Shown: piece by piece, positions 1 through 6,666 of the stretch | Position numbering within the stretch: the first letter of the stretch is position 1 | Layout of the letters: every line of letters begins with the position of its first letter | Assembly (NCBI GenBank): GCA_030668025.1 | Contig: DAOUUT010000027.1 | Location: forward strand, 1 to 20,219 | Origin: Promethearchaeota archaeon | Lineage (GTDB): Archaea > Asgardarchaeota > Lokiarchaeia > Sigynarchaeales > SOKP01 | Length of the DNA: 20,219 bases | Direction: 5' to 3' | Notes under the pieces: generated by a model | What the model was told of the DNA's origin: nothing | Database searches by the model: none | The model's input: only the letters and a program-made list of their open reading frames with translations | Program-made: the position numbers and the translations under genes

Positions 1-107
1 AAATTCACTAAATTATTCTCTCAATAGAAAAATATAAATTTTAAAATAATATCAAATATAATTCTATTTATAATTATTCAAAAAAAAAAAAAAAATTGCA
101 AAAATAA
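1..107 (+). promoter_or_regulatory. Upstream region of cdhA with A16 tract
   Basis: Very AT-rich leader. A TATA-like stretch (TATTTATAATT) lies near 65-75, and an uninterrupted run of 16 A occupies 80-95, directly before the first possible start codons. No GGAGG-like ribosome-binding site is seen before GTG 108 or ATG 117. The promoter call is inference from position and composition only. Confidence 0.35.
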
Positions 108-2468
108 GTGAAAAATATGAGTAGGAAAGGCGCAAAATTAAAGATTGATAGCTACTCGGGTCCACTCGGCCAAATTAAAGGATTTGAATTGACTACTGGC
201 AAAGTATCTTACGGTGATGAGACAGAGTGGGAGCCAGAAGGTCCCCATATGAAGCCCCATATTCCCACGCTTAGAAGCTGGTTCTTTAAACTTATGGAAA
301 GGTATAAGCCTTTTTATATGCCGATTTGCGACATGTGTTGCTTATGCACATTCGGAAAGTGTAATCTTTCTAAGGGTAGAACTGGTGCATGCGGAATCAA
401 TATGGAAGGAGCATGTGCAAAGATTGTAGAAATTGCGTGCTGCATAGGCGCTAGTTGCCATTCTGCACACGGAGACCATCTACTTCATTGGCTAAAAGAA
501 AAGTATGGTAACGTTCCTATAGATTTCGGGAACAACATCGCAATTGAAATGCCTATGACCCGATTAATCGTCGGAATGAAGCCGGAAACTTTAGAAGACT
601 TAGAAGAGGCTATGAGTTGGGTTCAATTTAATATTACACATCTTCTAGCAGCGGGACACACAGGTCAAGAAGCTTCTTACTTAGACTACGAATCAAAAGC
701 TTTTCTAGCTGGTCTTTGCGACCATGTAGGAATGGAGATAAGTGATGCCGTTCAAATTGCTGCTTATGGGTTTCCCTGTGGAGACGCTGATGTCCCAATC
801 GTAGAATTAGGCATGGGTACAATGGATTTCGAAAACAAGGCAACTGTTTTGTTGATTGGGCACAATGTAGCTCCAGGGATTGAATTAGTCGATTATATGA
901 GAGAAAAAGGTTTAGAAGATAAAGTGGATGTAGGAGCAATTTGTTGCACAGCGCTCGATTTAACAAGGTATTACAGTGGTGCAAAAATCGTTGGTTCGCT
1001 TTCCCGTCAGATGCATTTCATTCGCTCGGGCTTAGCTGATGTTGTTGTTGTAGACGAACAATGCGTAAATCTTCGCGCTTATGAGCAAGCAAAACTCGTT
1101 GGCGCTCCCTTCATTGCTACGAATGAAAAGATAATGGCAGGGTTACCAGACAGAACTGATGACCCCGCAGAAGAAATTATTGACGATCTAGTTAGTGGTA
1201 AAGCGGATGGCGCATTAATTCTAGACCCAATAAAAGCAGGAAAAGTTATTGCTGAAGTTGCGGTTAAAGTAAAGCCTATAAGAAATGGTAGAAGCGCGGT
1301 TCCAGACGAAGACGGTTGTATAACTATGGCGATGAATTGCAATGGGTGCGGTAACTGTCAACGAAATTGTCCTAACGATCTACCAATAGTAGAAGGCGTA
1401 CGATTAGCCAAAGAAGGAGACTTTTCTGTATTAGCAGAGCAATGTTATGATGCGTGCTTGGATTGTGGCCGATGCGAGGCTGACTGTATGAAAGATGTAT
1501 CACCTCTCACTCTTATAATGTATGCTGGACGAGACAAAATCAGAAATGAGAAGTATAATTGTCGATCTGGAAGAGGACCGATTCAAGATACTGAAATTCG
1601 TAATGTTGGTGCTCCAATAGTGCTTGGTGAAATTCCAGGAATCGTTGCTATTATCGGTTGTGCAAATTACGGTAAAGAAATTCAGGAATTGTATATACTT
1701 GCTGAAGAATTCTGTAAGAGGAACTATATAGTAGTTGTTTCTGGGTGTGCTGCGATGGACATAGGGCTCGTTAAAGACGAAGAAGGCAAAACCTTATATG
1801 ACAGATACTCAGGCGATTTCGATCGTGGCGGTCTAGTAAACGTAGGAAGTTGCGTTTCGAACCCTCACATAACAGGAGCGGCAGTTAAGGTAGCTAGTAT
1901 TTTCGCACGTCGTTCAATTAGAGGTAACTTTGAAGAAATTGCTGATTATATCTTAAATAGAGTTGGAGCTGTCGGAGTAGCTTGGGGTGCGATGAGTCAG
2001 AAAGCCGCAAGTATTGCAAGTTCTGCTAATGGACTTGGAGTTCCCGCAATTGTTGGACCTCACTCAGCGGAATATCGTCGTATGTATATAGGACGATCTG
2101 ACGACGAAGATACTTGGAAAGTGTATAACGCAAGAGATGGTACTGCCGGCCATTTGGTTGGACCCGGACCAGAACATTTACTCACAACAGCAGAAACCAT
2201 AGAGCAGGCAATTTGCTTAGTTGCAAAGTTAGCAATACGCCCCGCAGACAACTCAAAAGGAAGGATGATTAAATTATCTCATTGGATTGACCTTGAACGA
2301 AAATACAAGGGCGTTCAATTTCCAAACGATTTAGAAAGATTCATTAGAGTTGATGCAGATATCCCAATCAGCATGAAAACAGAAATCCAGCAATTTCTTA
2401 AGGAAAGGGATTGGCAACCAAAAGAAATCATTGATCCTACCTTACTTAAGCGATTATGTAGAGAATAA
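108..2468 (+). CDS. cdhA: CO dehydrogenase/acetyl-CoA synthase complex, alpha subunit
   Basis: The catalytic Ni-Fe-S subunit of the archaeal CODH/ACS complex, which interconverts CO2 and CO for acetyl-CoA synthesis or cleavage in the cytoplasm (Wood-Ljungdahl pathway). Visible: an N-terminal Cys cluster (C74, C77, C78, C80, C85, C95) for the B/D-type Fe-S clusters; a GHNVAPG segment with H251; C319 in DEQC; C518, C547 and C582 in IGCANYG, SGCAAMD and GSCVSNP contexts, expected C-cluster ligands; and two inserted ferredoxin motifs CxxCxxCxxxC at 411-421 and 450-460. Those ferredoxin motifs mark archaeal CdhA rather than bacterial CooS. Length (786 aa) is normal. The open frame starts at GTG 108, but ATG 117 (residue 4) is an equally good start. 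Base composition looks less AT-rich than the neighbours. No other cdh gene follows in the window. Confidence 0.96.
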   Translation: MKNMSRKGAKLKIDSYSGPLGQIKGFELTTGKVSYGDETEWEPEGPHMKPHIPTLRSWFFKLMERYKPFYMPICDMCCLCTFGKCNLSKGRTGACGINMEGACAKIVEIACCIGASCHSAHGDHLLHWLKEKYGNVPIDFGNNIAIEMPMTRLIVGMKPETLEDLEEAMSWVQFNITHLLAAGHTGQEASYLDYESKAFLAGLCDHVGMEISDAVQIAAYGFPCGDADVPIVELGMGTMDFENKATVLLIGHNVAPGIELVDYMREKGLEDKVDVGAICCTALDLTRYYSGAKIVGSLSRQMHFIRSGLADVVVVDEQCVNLRAYEQAKLVGAPFIATNEKIMAGLPDRTDDPAEEIIDDLVSGKADGALILDPIKAGKVIAEVAVKVKPIRNGRSAVPDEDGCITMAMNCNGCGNCQRNCPNDLPIVEGVRLAKEGDFSVLAEQCYDACLDCGRCEADCMKDVSPLTLIMYAGRDKIRNEKYNCRSGRGPIQDTEIRNVGAPIVLGEIPGIVAIIGCANYGKEIQELYILAEEFCKRNYIVVVSGCAAMDIGLVKDEEGKTLYDRYSGDFDRGGLVNVGSCVSNPHITGAAVKVASIFARRSIRGNFEEIADYILNRVGAVGVAWGAMSQKAASIASSANGLGVPAIVGPHSAEYRRMYIGRSDDEDTWKVYNARDGTAGHLVGPGPEHLLTTAETIEQAICLVAKLAIRPADNSKGRMIKLSHWIDLERKYKGVQFPNDLERFIRVDADIPISMKTEIQQFLKERDWQPKEIIDPTLLKRLCRE

Positions 2469-2474
2469 TTGAAT

Positions 2475-2515
2475 TTTTATTTTTTTTTATCTTTTTTTTA
2501 ATTTTAATTTTATAA
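2475..2515 (+). terminator. Oligo-T terminator after cdhA
   Basis: Just after the cdhA stop there are successive T runs (several of 8-9 T) broken by single A or C. Archaeal RNA polymerase terminates at oligo-T without needing a hairpin. This suggests cdhA ends its transcript here and is not co-transcribed with a cdhB-like gene. Confidence 0.6.
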
Positions 2516-2612
2516 AAAATTTAGAACACAGAGTTTAAAATTGCATATTAATTCTTATTGATTAGTTAAATTACATATTGAATCTAATTGATTGATATCA
2601 GGCTTAAAAAAT

Positions 2613-2822
2613 ATGATTGATAAACAAATATTAAAGCTTTCAAAATTATGCGAGCATTGGGCAAATCACAACGATTCTCATAAAGAAAGCTTTGTAAAAT
2701 GGCGAGACATCGCAAAGGAAAAAAGTCTAACTTCAGTTGTGGAAAATTTAAACAGCGCGATTGAAATGATGGATAAATGCACCAAATACTTACTTTCAGC
2801 AAAGGAAGATTTAAACGAATAA
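2613..2822 (+). CDS. Small Cys/His-rich helical protein, candidate metal-handling protein
   Basis: A 69-residue, apparently all-helical protein. The first helix carries C13, H15, H19 and H23, with histidines spaced i, i+4, i+8 so that they line one face; C56 lies in the second helix. This arrangement looks suited to binding a metal. From memory it resembles the helical C-terminal segment (HW..HN..H pattern) of some small archaeal nickel-binding CooT-like proteins, but I cannot confirm that by search. It lies about 145 bp after cdhA, a nickel enzyme, on the same strand, although a strong oligo-T tract separates them. The frame also opens at TTG 2592; ATG 2613 is preferred because the conserved-looking helix begins just after it. 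Function is inferred, not established. Confidence 0.62.
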   Translation: MIDKQILKLSKLCEHWANHNDSHKESFVKWRDIAKEKSLTSVVENLNSAIEMMDKCTKYLLSAKEDLNE

Positions 2823-2846
2823 AGAAAAGAATTTTAAATTTCTAAA

Positions 2847-2858
2847 TTTTTTTATTTT
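2847..2858 (+). terminator. Oligo-T terminator after the small Cys/His protein
   Basis: A T7 run, one A, then T4, located 25 bases after the stop at 2822 and in front of the convergent GTPase gene. It fits an archaeal oligo-T terminator. Confidence 0.45.
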
Positions 2859-2894
2859 AACAAACTTAACCTATTCGGTATTTAATCGTTAGAA

Positions 2895-2910
2895 TTAAAA
2901 AGAAAAATAA
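2895..2910 (-). terminator. T-rich terminator of the GTPase gene
   Basis: Read on the minus strand, the bases directly after the TAA stop at 2911-2913 are T-rich (two T5 runs). This is a probable oligo-T terminator for the convergent GTPase gene. Confidence 0.4.
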
Positions 2911-4119
2911 TTAAAGGAATAAGTTAATTAGAGGTAATAGTTGTTGCTTGAAGTAATCGATTTTTTCGTAAAGAAGCTCGACATTTTCTGATAGGATCCA
3001 TAAATAAACGGGGATGTTCAATTCTGAATATTCAAATAGTTTTTCTCCTCGAATAGTAAACCCATTTAGTGGAAAATTGAGCGTTATCGAAGGCTCTCGA
3101 ATTAATCCAATTGAATTGTGGAAGTTTGAGAGAGTTTGCATAATTAGAGCGGTATTATTTAACAATGCAGTGTCAATCTCTGAGTCTGTGAAGTTTCCAA
3201 AAATTAATCCGTCCATGGAAATCAAACTTGCAGCTTTACCTTCGATTGAATGGATGAAATCTTCGAGAATATTCTCGATAATTTCGGATGTATCAGAGAC
3301 CTTTTTTAACGCCTCGCTAAACATTTGCATTATCGTTTCACGTTGATATATTGTTGTATCGGAATAGCTAATAGAAACATTCTCATATTCCCCAATTATT
3401 TGATCAAATTTAGATTTAATTGTAGATATGTTATTTTGCCATTCGAGCGAGGTGCGAACATCTTGGTCGCTTTTTGAAAGTACTACTAAAATGGGGGGAA
3501 ACTCATTTAATTGTTTTAAAGCTTTCAACACTTGTCGGAAGTAATTTGCTGATTCTGCAAATCGTTCAATCTCTTGGGTATCTACAACGTACAAAATTAT
3601 ATCAGCTTCAGTAAAAAATAACTCAGGTTTATTAAAGTAAAGTTTCTCTCGATATTGCACTTGACCTCCAAGGTCCCATGAGAGTATTGGATAACCGAAA
3701 AAATCTAATTTCTCGCGTTTAACCCCCCTTGTTGGCATCAAGGACTTAATTATAGAATACTTATCCTGAAGCACTGCGAGTATAGATGTTTTCCCCGAAT
3801 TGTCGAGCCCAATCATTAATATTTTTTTATGAGCTTTTAACTTTTCTCTAATCGCTTTCTCTAATACTCGAGCTATCTTGATCCATTTCGTAAGAACATT
3901 TATAGGAATTTCTTCTATCTTGGGAAGATTATCTAATGGAACTTTGGCTAACGCTTCAATGTTATTTATATTATGTTCAATTAATTTTTCGCTAGAAATC
4001 TGATCAATCCCTATAAGACTATTTGGCTTGAACTTTAATGTTTCATATAATTCATTAATAATAACAGAACTTTTAAAGAAGTCTTTAATTACAACCTTTT
4101 TTATCTCTTCTTCAGACAT
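2911..4119 (-). CDS. Arf-like small GTPase with N-terminal helical (HhH-like) and C-terminal roadblock-like domains
   Basis: A 402-residue three-part protein. Residues about 30-95 look like a helix-hairpin-helix-type helical domain. Residues about 97-275 are a Ras-superfamily GTPase: P-loop GLDNSGKT (104-111), PTRG (129-132, the Arf-type switch I), WDLGGQ (148-153, the Arf/Sar hallmark with the catalytic-position Gln) and a G4 motif SKSD (215-218) in place of NKxD, keeping the key Lys and Asp. Residues about 290-390 resemble a roadblock/longin-type alpha-beta domain, with a MDGLIFG turn at 302-308. All nucleotide-binding motifs are intact, so an active switch is expected. No lipidation signal or membrane segment is visible. 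It diverges from the vWA/zinc gene. The GTPase call is firm; the roadblock assignment is by pattern only. Confidence 0.9.
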   Translation of the reverse strand: MSEEEIKKVVIKDFFKSSVIINELYETLKFKPNSLIGIDQISSEKLIEHNINNIEALAKVPLDNLPKIEEIPINVLTKWIKIARVLEKAIREKLKAHKKILMIGLDNSGKTSILAVLQDKYSIIKSLMPTRGVKREKLDFFGYPILSWDLGGQVQYREKLYFNKPELFFTEADIILYVVDTQEIERFAESANYFRQVLKALKQLNEFPPILVVLSKSDQDVRTSLEWQNNISTIKSKFDQIIGEYENVSISYSDTTIYQRETIMQMFSEALKKVSDTSEIIENILEDFIHSIEGKAASLISMDGLIFGNFTDSEIDTALLNNTALIMQTLSNFHNSIGLIREPSITLNFPLNGFTIRGEKLFEYSELNIPVYLWILSENVELLYEKIDYFKQQLLPLINLFL

Positions 4120-4313
4120 TTCTTGTCAACGAACCTAATATCAATTATGCTTTTTAATAGTCTATGACTTTATTTTATAGTAAAATATCTAATTAATAAA
4201 ACTTTAGTTTTGTGAAGAACTCATAAAACACATAAATATTTATTCTTATTGTTTCATATAAAGTTTATAAAATAATCAAGGGCATATTTAAAAGTAGTAA
4301 GGGTATTTGAACA
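4120..4313. promoter_or_regulatory. Divergent promoter region, GTPase / vWA-zinc genes
   Basis: A 194-bp AT-rich spacer between two divergent genes, so both must start from here. For the plus gene, TTTATAAAA near 4264-4272 is the best TATA candidate, about 45 bases before the start. An inverted repeat AAAACT-TT-AGTTTT lies at 4198-4211 and could be an operator, though such repeats arise easily in AT-rich DNA. No Shine-Dalgarno sequence is evident before either start. Confidence 0.4.
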
Positions 4314-5507
4314 TTGTCTGAACGGATTCCTGAGAACATTGTTGTTTGTATTGATACTTCTAGATCTATGTATCGAACAGATTATCAGCCAAACCGAATG
4401 AAATGTAGTATAGATGCCATAAAAAAGCTAATCAGCGAAAGGTTTGCAGAAGATAGTTCTAGTGCCTTCGCGCTTGTTGCTTTTTCTGATAAACCAAAGA
4501 AAATCGTTGATTTTACGAATGTAAAGAGTCATCTCTTTGACGCTATAGATGCTTTAAATATTTCAGGTAAGTCATCAATGGGAGAAGCTTTAGGGCTTTC
4601 AATAAAACTTATTATTTCAGAATTACGTAAAATCGCAGCTAAAATTCCTCGAATTCTTGTTATTTCTGACGGAAACTACACAAAAATGGCAATAGATCCT
4701 TTGAAAATGGCTCGCCTTGCTCATGGATTAAACATTAAAATAGATTCCTTTCGTTTAGGAGAACTTTCTACCCTAAATGATTTAAAAAAAATGTCAGATA
4801 TAACAGGTGGTAAGTATTACTACAATAACGATGCTCAAACTTTGTTGCAATCAGCTCACGATCTAGCACATTCTAACATTAAAACTTATGGTGGTGGAGA
4901 TAGTTCGCTGATTGAAAATCCTGCATTTCTAAGAAAAATTGCTGCTGATTTATTAAGAGTTCAAGATTTAACTAAAGATCAAGAACAGCGATTAAAGCAA
5001 ATAAGAGGTTTAGGGGATTACAAAAAATGTTCGATTTGTTTTTCCGACACAAACCCATATACAAAAAGTTCATTTTACATTAGCGGACGATATTGCCCTA
5101 ACTGTAAAACGCCATATCACATTCATTGCTTAAATTCATGGGCGGACGCCCAAAAAGATAGAAAATTGAGAATGTCCGGGTCCGTACGGTGCCCACATTG
5201 TTTTTATCTATTAAAAATCCCTACTGAAGTTTCTCAGGCTCAAAAATTAACTTCTTTGATAAAACCACGCATAAAACAAAAACCTGCTCCTAAAGAACCA
5301 GAGGTATCTCACGCAGAAAAAGTGAATTTTAAGGATTTAAATTCTGACGAGCTGTTTAACTCATGTCCCGTATGTCATTTCATATTTGAAGAAGACCAAG
5401 AAATCTTAAGGTGTAATAACTGTAAAACCTTGTACCATGAAAAGTGCTTTAAAGATTTAAGAAATAATCGATGTAAAAATTGTGGTGTAAAATTACATCT
5501 TTTCTAA
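4314..5507 (+). CDS. von Willebrand A domain protein with two C4HC3 zinc domains
   Basis: A 397-residue cytosolic protein. Residues about 7-190 form a vWA domain with an intact MIDAS: DTSRS (14-18), the SSMGEAL segment (87-93) in the TxD-loop position, and SDG with D119. Two zinc modules of the same layout follow: C239-x2-C242, C261-x2-C264-x4-H269-x2-C272, C293-x2-C296; and C351-x2-C354, C367-x2-C370-x4-H375-x2-C378, C387-x2-C390. The C4HC3 order matches PHD or RING-CH type domains. vWA plus C-terminal zinc fingers recalls Ssl1/p44 of TFIIH, and RING-like folds recall ubiquitin ligases; neither role is shown here. The start is TTG 4314: the next in-frame ATG (residue 19) would remove the MIDAS Asp, so TTG must be used. 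It diverges from the GTPase gene. Confidence 0.88.
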   Translation: MSERIPENIVVCIDTSRSMYRTDYQPNRMKCSIDAIKKLISERFAEDSSSAFALVAFSDKPKKIVDFTNVKSHLFDAIDALNISGKSSMGEALGLSIKLIISELRKIAAKIPRILVISDGNYTKMAIDPLKMARLAHGLNIKIDSFRLGELSTLNDLKKMSDITGGKYYYNNDAQTLLQSAHDLAHSNIKTYGGGDSSLIENPAFLRKIAADLLRVQDLTKDQEQRLKQIRGLGDYKKCSICFSDTNPYTKSSFYISGRYCPNCKTPYHIHCLNSWADAQKDRKLRMSGSVRCPHCFYLLKIPTEVSQAQKLTSLIKPRIKQKPAPKEPEVSHAEKVNFKDLNSDELFNSCPVCHFIFEEDQEILRCNNCKTLYHEKCFKDLRNNRCKNCGVKLHLF

Positions 5508-5512
5508 TTACA

Positions 5513-5586
5513 ACTATCTTAACCAAACATATTTTTATAAATATTAGTTTTAAATAGTGTTAGTGCTATAAATGATACTATCTTAA
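5513..5586. repeat. Two copies of ACTATCTTAA upstream of the MtrH-like gene
   Basis: The 10-mer ACTATCTTAA occurs at 5513-5522 and 5577-5586. A third copy is at 11292-11301, between the maltokinase-like and GH57 genes. All three are intergenic. The second and third share 12 bases (ATACTATCTTAA). TATA-like stretches lie between the first two copies (around 5532-5544 and 5566-5573). It is a possible transcription-factor site; significance was not computed. Confidence 0.35.
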
Positions 5587-5612
5587 TATTGAATTTTTAA
5601 AATGATCTTAAT

Positions 5613-6494
5613 ATGTCGCAAGAATTTTTTTCATATGGTGATATTAAATTAGGTTATGGTGGTTATGATTTACCACCCGTGATGATTGGAACGATGTTTT
5701 ATCAAAGTCAAACTTTGGTTGATCGTAAAAATGAAGAAATCTTTGACGAAGAAAAAGCTGTTAAAAGAATTAACACTCAAAAAGCTTTAGCTAAACAATA
5801 TAAAATTCCTGATTTAATTGAAATATCAGCAGTTACACCTCGAGCTATGGTAAAATATTTAGAGTTTTATTTTGATAAATTTGAAACCCCTTTTGTTTTA
5901 GGGGGGACTTTTGGGGCTAGAGTTGCGGGTCTTGAATGGCTTTCAGAAAATGGGGTTAAACCAAATGAATTTATATATAATGCTGTTTCAAACCTAAAAA
6001 ATATGAAAGAAATTGAACTTCTCCAAAAGAACAAAATAACTTCTGCCGTCGTTTTAATCCTAGCCTCAAGAAATATGTCATCTACGCAAAGATATTCATA
6101 CATAACGGAAAATAACCAACCGGGAAATACAAATATTATTGATGGTTTGAAAAAAATTGGCATCGAGAACATTTGGGTCGATGGAGGGGTAATTGATATC
6201 GAAAGCTTAGCCCACATCCTCGAAACTCAACAATTAATTAGTAGCTCTCTTAAACTCCCTGTTGGTACCGCACCTACTCTTTTTCTTTTTTCTTTATCCT
6301 CGCCGAGATTAAATAAAAGATTCCACACAAAATATCGAAAAGCTAGTATAATGGCTATAGCATCGTGGTTTTCTAACTTTTTATTTTATGGGGCGATAGA
6401 AGACGCTAAAGAGTGCTTCTCGTCTGTTTATCAAGCATTAGAGTTTAAGAAAGTGTTGAAAAATAATAATATCAAATTGTTAGACAAATTATAA
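5613..6494 (+). CDS. MtrH-family methyltransferase (tetrahydromethanopterin S-methyltransferase subunit H-like)
   Basis: A 293-residue TIM-barrel-type methyltransferase related to MtrH, which moves a methyl group between tetrahydromethanopterin and a corrinoid protein. Family-like segments: PPVMIGTMFYQ (21-31), FDEEKA (44-49), TPRAMVKYLEF (75-85), TPFVLGG (92-98), FIYNAVS (120-126), LPVGTAP (215-221) and GAIEDAKECF (260-269). It is a divergent member: the Asp expected after PFL/I in canonical MtrH is replaced in TPFVLGG. No mtrA-G genes and no corrinoid-protein gene are nearby, so this is not part of a methanogen Mtr complex here. A role with cdhA in C1 metabolism, or as a standalone demethylation partner, is plausible but inferred. 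ATG 5613 has no clear Shine-Dalgarno sequence. Confidence 0.85.
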   Translation: MSQEFFSYGDIKLGYGGYDLPPVMIGTMFYQSQTLVDRKNEEIFDEEKAVKRINTQKALAKQYKIPDLIEISAVTPRAMVKYLEFYFDKFETPFVLGGTFGARVAGLEWLSENGVKPNEFIYNAVSNLKNMKEIELLQKNKITSAVVLILASRNMSSTQRYSYITENNQPGNTNIIDGLKKIGIENIWVDGGVIDIESLAHILETQQLISSSLKLPVGTAPTLFLFSLSSPRLNKRFHTKYRKASIMAIASWFSNFLFYGAIEDAKECFSSVYQALEFKKVLKNNNIKLLDKL

Positions 6495-6638
6495 AATACT
6501 GAAAAAGAGTCAAATATCACATAATCAAAATTTAAATAGGCTTATTTTTTTACAATAACTATAATAATTACACATTTTGATAAAATTACTTATTCAGTAA
6601 ATAGCAAACCAGATTTACTATATGATAAACTCATAATA

Positions 6639-6652
6639 ATTTACGAGTAAAT
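6639..6652. promoter_or_regulatory. Inverted repeat before the TPR-like gene
   Basis: ATTTAC-GA-GTAAAT, a perfect 6-bp inverted repeat, sits directly upstream of AGGAAAG (6653-6659) and ATG 6667. A second, weaker repeat TTACT-tattc-AGTAA is at 6586-6600. It could be an operator or a small hairpin near the ribosome-binding site. In AT-rich sequence chance is a serious alternative. Confidence 0.25.
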
Positions 6653-6666
6653 AGGAAAGTGCGAAC

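Noticed and set aside
80..95. A16 tract as a phase-variation or slippage switch for cdhA
   Set aside because: It lies before the start codon, not in the coding frame, and long A tracts are expected in such AT-rich spacers; only a spacing effect could be argued.
634..1342. Minus-strand open frames at 634-984 and 1079-1342 inside cdhA
   Set aside because: They lie wholly opposite the strongly supported cdhA gene, and their translations are low-complexity with no domain features.
2584..2802. Minus-strand 72-residue frame opposite the small Cys/His-rich gene
   Set aside because: The plus frame has helical amphipathic structure and a patterned Cys/His face; the minus frame is irregular.
3014..3346. 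Plus-strand open frame opposite the GTPase gene
   Set aside because: It is antisense to the roadblock-like part of a well-supported gene and shows no recognisable protein pattern.
4314..5507. Rpn10-like proteasome subunit
   Set aside because: The vWA domain is followed by zinc modules, and no ubiquitin-interacting helix motif is visible.
5613..6494. Part of a complete methanogen Mtr complex (methanogenesis locus)
   Set aside because: No mtrA-G, mcr or other methanogenesis genes are in the window, and the MtrH-like sequence is divergent.
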